Source of the DNA: Kribbella sp. VKM Ac-2568
Lineage (GTDB): Bacteria > Actinomycetota > Actinomycetes > Propionibacteriales > Kribbellaceae
Length of the DNA: 64,000 bases
Direction: 5' to 3'
Assembly (NCBI RefSeq): GCF_004345365.1
Contig: NZ_SLVF01000007.1
Location: 450,282 to 514,281, forward strand
Numbering within the stretch: the stretch's first letter is position 1; every line of letters starts with the position of its first letter. The notes under the pieces were generated by a model, which saw only the letters and a list, made by a program, of their open reading frames with translations, had not been told where the DNA came from and made no database searches. The translations under genes were made by a program, and so were the position numbers. Of the stretch, positions 8,677 to 16,650 are shown piece after piece.

Positions 8677-9660
8677 ATGACCGAGCAGAAGTTGATCGCC
8701 GTAGTGGGCGCCACCGGTTCGCAGGGCGGCGGCCTGGTCCGGGCGATCCTGGCCGACCCCGACCGGCAGTTCGCAGTACGGGCGCTGACGCGGAACCCGC
8801 AGTCGGCCAAGGCGCAGGAGCTCGCGTCCGCGGGCGCCGAGGTGGTCCAGGCCGACCTCGACGACGAGGCCAGCGTGCGGAAGGCGTTCGACGGCGCGCA
8901 CGGGGCGTTCGTGGTGACGAACTACTGGGTCGAGCGGACCCCGGAGGAAGAGGCCGCGCGGACCCGCGCCGAGATGGAGCTGGAGCAGGCGGAGATCGCC
9001 GCCCGCGCAGCCAAGGACGCCGACGTGCAGCACGTGATCTGGTCGACCCTGGAGGACACCCGCGAGCACTTCGGCGACGACGAGCGGGTGCCGAGCCTGG
9101 ATGACGGCCGCTACAAGGTGCCGCACTTCGACGCCAAGGGCGAGGGCAACGAACTGTTCATGAAGTACGGCGTGCCGACCACGTTCCTGCAGACGACGTT
9201 CTACTTCGACTCGATGGCGATCCCGGGCGTCGGCCCGGTCCGCGGCGAGGACGGCAAGCTCGTCATCAGCCTGCCGATGGCCGACCAGCCGCTGTCCGGC
9301 ATCGCGTCCGAGGACATCGGCAAGACCGCGCTCGGCATCTTCAAGCGCGGCGAGGAGTTCGTCGGCCGGACGGTGAGCGTCGCCGGTGAGCACCTCACGG
9401 TCGACCAGTACGCCGCCAAGCTGACCGAGGCGCTCGGCGAGGAGGTCGTCTACCGGCCACTGACCTGGGACGAGTTCCGCGCCCTCGGGATCCCGAGCGG
9501 CGTCGAGATGGCGAACATGTTCCAGTTCTACGCCGAGGACTCCGACCGTTTCACCGGCGACCGCGACCTCGAACTGGCCCGCGAGCTGAACCCGGAGCTG
9601 AAGTCCTTCGACGACTGGCTGGCCGACCACAAAAACCAGCTCAAAGCGGCAATCAACTGA
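8677..9660 (+). CDS. NmrA-like NAD(P)-binding protein (atypical SDR)
   Basis: 327 aa. The N-terminal Rossmann motif VVGATGSQGGG and an NmrA-type body (VQADLDDEASV, VIWSTLED, FLQTTFYFD) place it in the NmrA/HSCARG group, which senses or uses NADP(H) and often lacks classical SDR catalysis. The start is ATG 8677 after GAGGGAGAAATTCCG. It is divergent from the MarR gene. Its 3' end is partly duplicated at 20111-20197, where 45 bp are identical. Confidence 0.9.
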   Translation: MTEQKLIAVVGATGSQGGGLVRAILADPDRQFAVRALTRNPQSAKAQELASAGAEVVQADLDDEASVRKAFDGAHGAFVVTNYWVERTPEEEAARTRAEMELEQAEIAARAAKDADVQHVIWSTLEDTREHFGDDERVPSLDDGRYKVPHFDAKGEGNELFMKYGVPTTFLQTTFYFDSMAIPGVGPVRGEDGKLVISLPMADQPLSGIASEDIGKTALGIFKRGEEFVGRTVSVAGEHLTVDQYAAKLTEALGEEVVYRPLTWDEFRALGIPSGVEMANMFQFYAEDSDRFTGDRDLELARELNPELKSFDDWLADHKNQLKAAIN

Positions 9661-9679
9661 CGTTCTTCAAGCCTGAAGC

Positions 9680-9708
9680 GGCGGCTCGGCCCGGCAACCC
9701 GAGCCGCC
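9680..9708 (+). terminator. Hairpin terminator after the NmrA-like gene
   Basis: A perfect 10-bp stem, GGCGGCTCGG at 9680-9689 and its complement at 9699-9708, with a 9-nt loop, 20 bp after the stop codon. There is no T-run, which is usual in high-GC actinomycetes. The 217 bp that follow (9709-9925) show no gene. Confidence 0.7.
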
Positions 9709-9925
9709 ATCCAAAGGCAGCCGACCGCTTCGCATCACTAGCCGATGTTTGGCAACGTCCCACGGAGCAGGGACGGAGCAGGATCCTGCTGCATCGGTCG
9801 TCGACCGGCAAGCTGGAGGCAGCGTCCTTTACCGCATGGAATCGCGGTGCTGTCGATCATCGATCTGACGTCGGCATGGCGGATCTTCAAGCTGCGCTGA
9901 ACCGGAACCCACGCGACAGTGGCCG

Positions 9926-10390
9926 TCAGCGGTCTGGGAGGTTGAGTCGCTTCAGGCGTTCGTACGCGCCGAGGATGTGTTTGTCGATTCCGTCCTGGGC
10001 AGCCTGTGGATCGCCCAAGGCCAACGCATCTCGTAGCTCCTTGTGCTCGCTGTAACCGACGTCGAGGAAGTCCGGAAAGCTCGCGTTGCGGGCCCGCAGG
10101 AAGACTGTCACCTGACCACGGATGGACTCCCATACCCGCTGCACCCGGGCATGATCGCAGTAGGCGTAGATGATGTCGTGGAACTGGAGGTCCAGCCGTA
10201 CGGCGTCCTCCGGATCGATCTTGGTGTCGACGCTTTTCATCTGCTCCAGGACCGCATCCATCTCAGCGAATCCCTCACCCTGCATCCGCGTACACGCCCG
10301 GCCGGCGGCCAATTTCTCGATGGCACCGCGGAGAGTGTGCACTTCGTCGACGTCGGTCTTTGTCAAGGTGCTGACAAACGCTCCGCGCGG
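9926..10390 (-). pseudogene. GntR/FadR-type regulator remnant: FCD ligand domain only
   Basis: The minus-strand frame from about PRGAFVSTL to the stop at 9926 is a complete-looking FCD domain (DLQFHDIIYAYCDHARV, ending AYERLKRLNLPDR). The DNA-binding winged helix that normally precedes PRGAFV is absent; upstream the reading frame runs into the antisense of the SDR at 10386. The break lies in a CGCGCGGC-rich stretch at about 10380-10391. The remnant cannot bind DNA as a GntR regulator. The most economical reading is one deletion that removed the starts of two divergent genes. Confidence 0.8.
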
Positions 10391-11099
10391 CATCGGACGG
10401 GCGACGGCGATGCTCCTCGCCGAGCGGGGGTGGAGCATCGGCATCCTCGACATCGACGAGCACGGCGGCCACGCGCTCGCCGCAGAGATCATCGAGAAGT
10501 ACAACGTCAAGACCTCCGTCGCCGTGGCCGATGTGTCGAAGGAAGATCAGGTTCGTACGGCGATCGACGAGCTCGAGGCCGCGCTGCCGCCGCTGGCAGC
10601 GCTGGCCAACATCGCCGGGGTCAGCTCACCGATCCCCTACCTCGAGCTGACTGCTGACGAGTGGCACCGGGTGATCAACATCAACCTGAACGGCGTGCAC
10701 TACGTCACCCGGCGGGTCGCCGAAAGCATGGTGCGGTACGGCTACGGCCGGATCGTCAGTGTCTCCTCGACCTCGGCTCAGCTGGGCGGCGGCACCTACA
10801 GCAAAACCCCTTATTCCGTTGCGAAAGCCGGCGTGATCGGACTGACTCGTGCTCTCGCACGAGAACTCGGTCCGCACGAGATCACGGTCAACGCGGTGGC
10901 CCCCGGTCCGATCGACACCGACATCATGGGCGGACCGCTGACTCCCGAACGCCGGGCGGCCCTGGTCGACGACCTCCTGGTCAATCGCGTCGGGCAGCCG
11001 CACGACGTCGCGTCCGCGATCGCGTTCCTACTATCCGAACAATCCGGCTACATCTCCGGCCACACCCTCAACGTCGACGGCGGCCTCTACATGCATTGA
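10386..11099 (+). pseudogene. Short-chain dehydrogenase/reductase lacking its N-terminus
   Basis: The frame begins inside the glycine motif (RGIGRATAMLL) and continues through a normal classical SDR: LANIAGV (the NAG motif), the active site with Ser in VSVSSTSAQ, then the YSVAK tetrad (Y and K present), VNAVAPGPIDTD and the C-terminal GHTLNVDGGLYMH. The first strand and the start of TGxxxGIG, about 15 residues, are missing. The first internal ATG is at 10410 and would give a protein without the cofactor-binding glycines. It is fused head-on to the GntR remnant, so it has also lost its promoter. Confidence 0.82.
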
Positions 11100-11158
11100 T
11101 CCCGGATCCCGAAGGTTCGCTGGATCTGGCGCCGCTGAATCTGACGATGACCTGCTCG

Positions 11159-11188
11159 CCCCGATCGGTGATGAGGCCCTCATCGGGG
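11159..11188 (+). terminator. Hairpin downstream of the SDR remnant
   Basis: CCCCGAT (11159-11165) pairs with ATCGGGG (11182-11188). An alternative inner stem, GATGAGG at 11170-11176 with CCTCATC, is also possible. It lies 60 bp after the SDR stop, consistent with an old terminator for that gene. Nothing else is seen between 11100 and 11322. Confidence 0.5.
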
Positions 11189-11322
11189 GAGCGAGGGTCT
11201 CGACCGGGACCAGAAACTGCGCCGCCAGGCCGACGCACTGACTGCACCCACCAGATCCAGCGCATCAGCGGACAAGGCCCACTGCGTGTTCGGGCCGACG
11301 ATGCTCTTGATCTGGCCCTCCG

Positions 11323-11466
11323 CTACTTGACCGCAATGACGTCGATCGTCCGGATCTCCGCGTCGGCGGCCGCGAGCTCCCGCCCCTTCTCGAGGAACGC
11401 GCGCAGTTCCTCTTCCTTGCCCGGCTTGGCCTCCAACGTCGCAAGCAGTCCCCGGTCGATGCTCAT
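11323..11466 (-). pseudogene. Antibiotic-biosynthesis-monooxygenase (ABM) protein with internal deletion
   Basis: A 47-aa frame from ATG 11466. The first half (MSIDRGLLATLEAKPGKEEE) is the usual N-terminus of the ABM superfamily, and the last half (EIRTIDVIAVK) resembles the usual C-terminal strand. The roughly 50 residues that normally lie between, including the PGT/F-x-IYD/F core, are missing without loss of frame. The family is normally about 95-105 aa and dimeric, so this product is unlikely to fold. It is one of several damaged genes between 9.9 and 13.1 kb. Confidence 0.65.
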
Positions 11467-11796
11467 CTCGGTGGTCCTCTCGTGATTTCCCTCCTTGGAC
11501 CGTACGGGTCGCCGGTGGGGCCCAGATTGCCAGCGGCTGATCAGATCGACCAGGACCTCCTCGGTCGCCGCCGATGATCGTCCAGCCGCTCCACCCGCTC
11601 CTGCTAGCCAGAAGGCCGGATTCCGGCTGGCAGGGGGCGGGCTCGGGGGCTCGTCGGGATGCCGCGAGACCGCTGGAGCGGCACTGTCGCAGTTAGGGCC
11701 GAGTCCTCCGCGTGTCGCCCGACACGGTGGCACGTAGAGGCCACGCGGCCGGCTACCAGGCAGGTCGGTGCAATCAATGGAAAGGAACGGACAATC

Positions 11797-12348
11797 GTGA
11801 GAGTCCGGTTTGTCAGAAGCTCAACGCGCTGCTCGCTCGCCGCGCTCGCTTTGGTGGCAGCAGCGGCGACGCTCGCGGCCGCGTGCGACAACAATTCGGG
11901 CTCGTCGAGCTCGTCGGGTTCGGGTGCGTACGGCTCCGGCGGCTCGTCTTCAGCATCCCCGGCGGCCGGGACGTCGGGGGCGGCGTCGGTGGCGGTGACC
12001 AAGAGCAACCTCGGGTCGATCCTGGTCGACGGCAGCGGGCGGACGCTCTACCTGTTCGAGAAGGACAAGGGCAGCACGTCGTCGTGCTACGGCACCTGCG
12101 CCACGGCCTGGCCTCCGTACACCACGACTGGGTCGCCGCAGGCCGGCGGCGGCGTACAGGGCCCGCTGCTCGGGACCACGAAACGGACCGACGGCACAAC
12201 CGAGGTCACTTACCACGGCCACCCGTTGTACTACTTCGCCGGCGACAGCAAGCCCGGCGATACCAACGGCCAGAAGGTGAACGAGTTCGGCGCCGAGTGG
12301 TTCGTGCTGTCCCCGGCCGGCACCGAGGTCAACAGTGACGGCTCCTGA
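11797..12348 (+). CDS. Secreted lipoprotein with COG4315-type repeat domain
   Basis: 183 aa from GTG 11797, with GGAA about 10 nt upstream. The signal peptide ends in a lipobox (TLAAAC), followed by a Ser/Gly-rich linker. The mature domain carries the two lipoprotein_15 repeats: SNLGSILVDGSGRTLYLFEK then CYGTCATAWPP, and HGHPLYYFAGDSKPGDTNGQ. Function is unknown in the family. The protein is probably anchored to the outer face of the membrane. It sits 60 bp upstream of ohr on the same strand. Confidence 0.88.
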   Translation: MRVRFVRSSTRCSLAALALVAAAATLAAACDNNSGSSSSSGSGAYGSGGSSSASPAAGTSGAASVAVTKSNLGSILVDGSGRTLYLFEKDKGSTSSCYGTCATAWPPYTTTGSPQAGGGVQGPLLGTTKRTDGTTEVTYHGHPLYYFAGDSKPGDTNGQKVNEFGAEWFVLSPAGTEVNSDGS

Positions 12349-12408
12349 CCGGGAGAACCGCGCCGCGACAGTTGGGCACCACAACAGACTCCAAAGGACG
12401 GTAAACAC

Positions 12409-12876
12409 ATGCCAGCCACACCACTGAACAAGATCCTCTACACCGCCGAGGCGGTCACCGAAGGCGGCCGAGCCGGACACGGCCGCACCTCGGACGGGCA
12501 GTTGGATCTCAAACTGTCCGTACCCGAGGACATGGGCGGCCAGGGCGGCCCCGGAACCAACCCCGAACAGCTGTTCGCACTCGCCTACGCAGCCTGCTTC
12601 CAGTCGGCGCTGCTGGCGGTGGCCCAGGGCCGCCACCTTGACGCCGAGGACGCCCAGGTCACCGCCCGGGTCAGCATCGGCCCGACCGGACACGGCGGCT
12701 TCGGACTGCAGGTCACCCTGGACCTGCATGCCCCACAACTGCCACCGGCCGAGGCCGCGGACCTCATGGCACGAGCCGACCTGCGCTGCCCGTACTCCAA
12801 CGCCACCCGCGACAACGTCGTAGTCACCCTCAGCGTCGACGGCCGACCCGTCGAGCAGACCGCGCCCGCAGTCTGA
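12409..12876 (+). CDS. ohr: Organic hydroperoxide resistance protein
   Basis: 155 aa, OsmC/Ohr family, a cytoplasmic thiol peroxidase that reduces organic hydroperoxides using lipoylated partners. The two catalytic cysteines are present in YAACFQSALL and RCPYSNATRDN. The N-terminal LYTAEAVTEGGRAGH and PEQLFALAYA are typical of Ohr rather than OsmC. AAAGGACGG precedes the ATG. No ohrR regulator is adjacent. Confidence 0.94.
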   Translation: MPATPLNKILYTAEAVTEGGRAGHGRTSDGQLDLKLSVPEDMGGQGGPGTNPEQLFALAYAACFQSALLAVAQGRHLDAEDAQVTARVSIGPTGHGGFGLQVTLDLHAPQLPPAEAADLMARADLRCPYSNATRDNVVVTLSVDGRPVEQTAPAV

Positions 12877-12956
12877 CCGCGGCGTCGACGCCGGCCAAGT
12901 GGAGCGCACCGGCCCGCGGCGGTTGACGGAGCTGGCCGTCAACGAGGAAGTGACAA

Positions 12957-13044
12957 TCGAGTGCAGCTCTCCGTTGGCGACCAGGTCCCGTACGAAGCCG
13001 ACGGGGCGGCGCAGGAGCCGGGCGGCCTCTGACAGTGGGATCGG
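12957..13044 (-). pseudogene. Possible remnant of an excisionase-like helix-turn-helix
   Basis: The minus strand reads PIPLSEAARLLRRPVGF, then VRDLVANGELHS, a good match to the AxxLG...V..L...GEL pattern of HTH_17/excisionase or antitoxin N-termini. No start codon or ribosome site in the same frame is evident, and the downstream frame is not protein-like. It is reported as a fragment only. Confidence 0.3.
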
Positions 13045-13115
13045 TTCACCCGGTCCCTGAGCTCTTCGGCGTCGATGCCGCGGTCAGACTGCGGGCGCGT
13101 ATGCGGCGGCTCGGA

Positions 13116-13499
13116 TCAGCCGCCGCTGCCGTACGGACGGGTGAGGATCTCCAGCCAGTGCCCGTCAGGACCCTCCCAGTAGAGGCCGCGGCCACCGTCC
13201 CCGTGGTTGATCTCTCGCAGTTGGCGCTTGAAGGGGTCGGCCCACCACTGGCGGCCGTCGTCCCGCAAGCGACAGAGGATGAGGTCGAACTCCTCCTCAC
13301 TCACAAGGAAGGCGTAGTGCTGGCCGTGGATCTCGCCCTCGGTGTCCATGAAGTCCAGGCTCGCAGCGTTGTCCAACTTCAGCTCGGCGAACGGGCCGTA
13401 CGCTCTCGCCTCCGGCAGACCGAGCACCTCGCCGACATCGCGAGCGGCAGCCCATCGGTCCTTCACGTGCACGATTGTGTGGTTCAGCTCGATACTCAT
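13116..13499 (-). CDS. VOC (glyoxalase/dioxygenase) superfamily protein
   Basis: 127 aa from ATG 13499. One VOC module is visible: N-terminal LNHTIVHVKDR (metal-ligand His position), the central GQHYAFLVSEEEFD, and the end LYWEGPDGHWLEILTRP with the distal Glu. Such stand-alone proteins are metal-dependent lyases, dioxygenases or drug-binding proteins; the substrate cannot be told. It is convergent with ohr. Confidence 0.85.
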   Translation of the reverse strand: MSIELNHTIVHVKDRWAAARDVGEVLGLPEARAYGPFAELKLDNAASLDFMDTEGEIHGQHYAFLVSEEEFDLILCRLRDDGRQWWADPFKRQLREINHGDGGRGLYWEGPDGHWLEILTRPYGSGG

Positions 13500-14071
13500 C
13501 GGGCTCTCCTGGCGGGGGACCGGTCCTCAGCTGGCGCGTGGTCACCACTCTGCACCCCGAATCCGTTCCCGTGAAGACCTCCACGTTGTTCCACCCTAGG
13601 CAGTAGCGGTGGGCCTGCCGCGTCGAGCGAAAACTGGCAAGGACTTGTCGGGGCGATAATTCTGCTGGCTCCGCAGCGAGTTCAAGGGCGGCCTTCTCCC
13701 GGCGTTCAGGTGGTGACCGAGCACGTTGCGACGCATCAACTAACGGATACCCTGGTCCGGCCACGACTTCCCAGTCCGTACAGCCAGGCCACCGTCTGCC
13801 CCTGGCTGGATCGTAGCCACTTGCGGAGCGCAGAACCTCCAGGAACACGTCGCGACCATTCGGTTGCGTCCCCTCGCCGCGACTGTCTACCCCCTGCCTT
13901 GCAAAGGCGCTTCGACGTGTCCAGTGTTCCTCAGCGCTGAGTTCCTGAGCGCAGGCCGAGCTGATTGGTGACCGTGACTGACCGGTTCGACCCGTCGTTC
14001 TGCGTCTGATGTGGCACGTTTGTGGCATGGCGAGCGGGGTGGGTTGCTCAAGTCGACCGTACGATGACCGA
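13500..14071. other. No convincing gene; probably decayed sequence
   Basis: About 570 bp. The open frames here lack family resemblance and plausible codon use. No transposase, tRNA or terminator was recognised. Base composition is noticeably less GC-rich and less codon-patterned than neighbouring genes. It marks the left side of the scar region that continues to about 16.4 kb. Confidence 0.4.
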
Positions 14072-14287
14072 ATGCGAGAGGTGACTTCGCGCAGGCTCAA
14101 CGTCGCGTTGGATGCGTGTATCGCCGTTGTCGGCGCAGTCTTTGGCGCGCGATTCCTCTCGCGCGGCGACTACGGTCTGGCGGTCATCTTCCTTCTCGGC
14201 GGCGTCGTATCGCTGATCAGGTTCGGGTTGTGGCTGCGGCGCGGAAGCGCAGATGTGACCGGCGGCCCGAGCCCAACTGATCCGTAG
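14072..14287 (+). CDS. Small two-helix membrane protein, hypothetical
   Basis: 71 aa from ATG 14072 (MREVTSRRLNVALDACIAVV). Two hydrophobic helices, about residues 9-27 and 33-50, are separated by a short loop (SRGDYG), with a basic stop-transfer (WLRRGS) and a polar tail. An in-frame GTG at 14009 would add 21 residues of unlikely composition. Family not recognised. It lies in a gene-poor region with repeats. Confidence 0.5.
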   Translation: MREVTSRRLNVALDACIAVVGAVFGARFLSRGDYGLAVIFLLGGVVSLIRFGLWLRRGSADVTGGPSPTDP

Positions 14288-14384
14288 TCGAGTTCAGGGC
14301 GTCCATCGTTGACCACAGCACGCCTGAGCGCACGCATTGATCTCGCGGAATGTCCAGGGTCGTCCGGCCCGATCCGTGGGTGCT

Positions 14385-14404
14385 GTTAGCAAGCCTGTTA
14401 GCAG
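14385..14404. repeat. GTTAGCA direct repeat pair
   Basis: GTTAGCAA (14385-14392) and GTTAGCAG (14397-14404), 12 bp apart. The same word recurs at 15169 and, again with 12-bp spacing, at 16091/16103. Repeats of this kind could be integrase arm-type sites (inference). Confidence 0.5.
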
Positions 14405-14413
14405 CGGCGACCA

Positions 14414-14812
14414 TCAATCAGTGGGCGTGCCTTGCATGGACTCCCGTGCGGTCTGGTCCTCCCTGCGGGCGAACCGTACTGCCCAGAAGACAATCGCCAG
14501 GACAACTGGGATTCCAGCCAGGACGAGGAGGCGCGTCGGCCAGTCGGGCACGACCACTGCCGCCCGGACCAGTGCCGCCAACACCACCAACGTGCCTGAA
14601 CCGAGAACTGCCGCACCAACGATGATCCGCTGTTTACTCCAACGGCGCGGCGGCGGTGGGTGCTTCACGAGCCTGTACAAGATGACGCCACAGAGGACCA
14701 TGGAGAAGGCGGGCGAGAGTGCTGCCCTCGGACCGTCCATGACGAGGAATGCCACCGTGCAGGCGGTAGAGATGACCAGCGCAACTCCGAGGCCGATCCG
14801 TTGGCTCTTCAC
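14414..14812 (-). CDS. Four-helix membrane protein, hypothetical
   Basis: 132 aa from ATG 14812. Hydrophobic segments at about 7-24, 31-48, 63-84 and 93-112 alternate with basic loops (HPPPPRRWSKQR, RFARREDQ), giving a four-pass topology with both ends probably inside. No catalytic motif or family recognised. It is isolated between the GTTAGCA repeats and the tRNA-like block, so it may be cargo of a lost element (inference). Confidence 0.6.
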   Translation of the reverse strand: MKSQRIGLGVALVISTACTVAFLVMDGPRAALSPAFSMVLCGVILYRLVKHPPPPRRWSKQRIIVGAAVLGSGTLVVLAALVRAAVVVPDWPTRLLVLAGIPVVLAIVFWAVRFARREDQTARESMQGTPTD

Positions 14813-15184
14813 GCCGGAATGCTATGCGGAGATGCCGGGCTCGGATACCTGCACCTACGCCGTTCTCGCGCCCCTGCACATCGGCCGACCTAGCGTCTTC
14901 CCGTCTGCCGTTCAGCCCACGCGTAGCGCGATCAGGAGACACCAGCGGGGCCAAGATGGAGCGCCCCGCAACATCGGCAGATGAGTGCGCTCAGGCTGAG
15001 GCAACGCGAGGTGGGTGCGACGCGCACAACGTGTCGCATACCAGGTGGCGGAGATGTGTCGCAGATCTGCTGGCGGATTCTAGCTAGCGGGCGCGGATTG
15101 CCTCGATGAGTTCGGCTCGGTTCGCCAGCCCTGATCGCGCAGGTCATCCACCCAGGTCCACACCGATTGTTAGCAACTCCGGCG
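14813..15184. other. No gene recognised; contains one GTTAGCAA copy
   Basis: The only features are a GTTAGCAA at 15169-15176 and, on the minus strand, a short peptide-like end (AELIEAIRAR then stop near 15088) that is too short to assign. No hairpin or promoter stands out. Confidence 0.35.
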
Positions 15185-15305
15185 CGACCTTCTCATTACG
15201 AGTCCGTTCCATTGAGCGCCTCTCCGCGCCGGGCCGCCGACCGGGAGCGCTGATCGCACTCAGGGGTCGGCGGTCGTTGCTGGCTGTTCAGAGCCCTTCG
15301 GGGGC
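15185..15305. repeat. Integration-scar block, copy A (tRNA-like core plus 34-bp segment)
   Basis: It begins with a 22-bp core (15185-15206, containing CTTCTCATTACGAGTCCG) identical to 15829-15850. It ends with a 34-bp segment at 15272-15305 that matches 15915-15948 at 31 positions. The distances between the two elements are 87 and 86 bp. On the minus strand the core reads GGACTCGTAATGAGAAGGTCG, like a tRNA anticodon arm with a CGT anticodon, a common attachment core for tyrosine integrases. No tRNA folds here. Confidence 0.6.
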
Positions 15306-15441
15306 ACCTCAGGGGCACGTCCTTGTGAAAGCCGAACGACCGCGATGAGAGCGCGGGCGCGGTATTGCGCTATGGGACAACGAGACTGAGCATGGCAGCG
15401 TATAGGGAGAAAGCACTGGTTCCAGGATCGGGGGCGGCGAC

Positions 15442-15804
15442 ATGACGCACGAAGGACGGCGGTCATATCTGGCAGCATCGGTATTTGCCGGTGTGGCCGC
15501 TATCACGCTCGCGGCGTGCGCCGCTCAGCCCAGCGGTCCCGGCACAGCCGGCGGCTTGCTGCCATCGTGTTACGGCCCAGGGCCAGATCACAATCTCACG
15601 CCGAGTCGGGTGGTGGAGGTGTATCAGAACGGCAACCTGGTGAGGCGCCACGCGTTCCGTAGCGACAAGGATCATCAGCACTACGAGTTCGAACTGACAC
15701 CGGGCAGTTACGACATCAAAGGCCCAGGGATTGCGCCGATCCCCATTCGGGTGAAGTCAGGCGAATATGTAACCGCCGACCTGCCGATCCCCCTATGCCT
15801 CTGA
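15442..15804 (+). CDS. Secreted lipoprotein, hypothetical
   Basis: 120 aa from ATG 15442. A basic N-terminus and hydrophobic stretch end in a lipobox (TLAAC), so the protein should be a lipid-anchored surface protein. The mature part of about 90 aa is beta-rich, with VVEVYQNGNLVRRH and FELTPGSYDIKG, reminiscent of small carboxypeptidase-regulatory or Ig-like folds (weak). Two further cysteines (LLPSCYG, PIPLCL) could pair. It lies exactly between the two scar blocks. Confidence 0.65.
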   Translation: MTHEGRRSYLAASVFAGVAAITLAACAAQPSGPGTAGGLLPSCYGPGPDHNLTPSRVVEVYQNGNLVRRHAFRSDKDHQHYEFELTPGSYDIKGPGIAPIPIRVKSGEYVTADLPIPLCL

Positions 15805-15828
15805 CTGGAACCGACGGATTAGAACTCA

Positions 15829-15948
15829 CGACCTTCTCATTACGAGTCCGCTTCAATGAGCGTCCACACGCAGACGACCCCGATCCTGAGCGCCAATTGT
15901 GCACAGTGGTCGAGGGTCGTTGATGGCTGTTCACGGCCCTTCGGGGGC
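15829..15948. repeat. Integration-scar block, copy B (longer tRNA-like 3' half)
   Basis: The second copy of the block at 15185-15305. The tRNA resemblance extends further here: on the minus strand the core is followed by GTGAGTTCTAATC, like a T-arm with a damaged TTCRANY loop and a mispaired stem. It is therefore a degraded tRNA 3' end rather than a working tRNA. The copies bracket the lipoprotein gene, 644 bp apart. Confidence 0.6.
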
Positions 15949-16090
15949 CTCTCGGGGGCCTCGTTGTCCGCGAGATTCAAAGTTGCTGAGCGGCCGTCCA
16001 AACCCGTCCTTGGCTGCCGTTCGGCGGGTGGCACTACGCGGAACACGACCCACGACCGTCTGCTGCCGTCCACCGCAGTCCGCCGCCCCT

Positions 16091-16125
16091 GTTAGCAAAT
16101 CCGCTAGCAAGCCTCGTCCTAGCAG
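16091..16125. repeat. GTTAGCA-type repeat cluster
   Basis: GTTAGCAA at 16091, GCTAGCAA at 16103 (12-bp period) and CCTAGCAG at 16118. It shares TAGCAAGCCT with the pair at 14385-14404. These are the outer limits of the scar region. Confidence 0.45.
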
Positions 16126-16163
16126 TCGGGGTCGCTGAGGGCATCGGCGCGTGGCTCGCTGGA

Positions 16164-16424
16164 ATGGTGAACATTGTCGAACGGCTGAGCGCTGCGTGGG
16201 CTGACCACCGGGTGCGCCGGGCACGCCGTGCCTACTACGGCGCCTGTCCCGCGTGCGGTCACGACTGGCGTGAGCACATCGCCGGCGAGGGCTGCGGGGA
16301 GTGTCACTACGAGATCGTTGATGCCAGGCGGTTCGCAGGCGGAATCGGTTGCTGTCAGCAACCGCATCTCACAGCTCCGCACCCGCGATCAGCGCGGGAG
16401 GAATCCGTGCAGGACAACGGGTGA
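16164..16424 (+). CDS. Small zinc-ribbon protein, hypothetical
   Basis: 86 aa. Four cysteines are arranged as two knuckles, CPAC (residues 28-31) and CGEC (44-47), with HDW and REH between; this fits a zinc ribbon seen in many short actinobacterial proteins of unknown role. A further CC follows at 62-63. The C-terminal 20 residues look random, so the true end may have been altered. The ribosome site before the ATG is weak; GTG 16167 is an alternative start. Confidence 0.5.
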   Translation: MVNIVERLSAAWADHRVRRARRAYYGACPACGHDWREHIAGEGCGECHYEIVDARRFAGGIGCCQQPHLTAPHPRSAREESVQDNG

Positions 16425-16650
16425 GCAGCAGGACAGCCCCGGGCCGCCGCCAAGAACCGGCTGATCAGTGTGGCGTCCCATAGTCCTCGTGCCGACACCT
16501 GTCGCATCTCAGCCATCCGTGCCCCTGCCCTGGCGCGTGGCGGCACGTCCGTGCTGGCCCGCACCTGGGTGCCGTGCTGGCGCCGACGCGCCCGGCGGGG
16601 TGCCGGTACGACGCTCGAGGTGAGTTCCACCTCGACACGAAGGAGTCGCC

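Noticed and set aside
13297..14100. 267-aa minus-strand frame across the VOC gene and upstream gap
   Set aside because: It uses a different frame from the VOC gene, has no domain resemblance, and its composition is rich in Arg, Ser and Pro as expected by chance.
15829..15870. A functional tRNA-Thr(CGT) on the minus strand
   Set aside because: The anticodon stem and T-stem do not pair, the T-loop consensus is broken, and no acceptor or D-arm is present. It is kept only as a tRNA-like scar.
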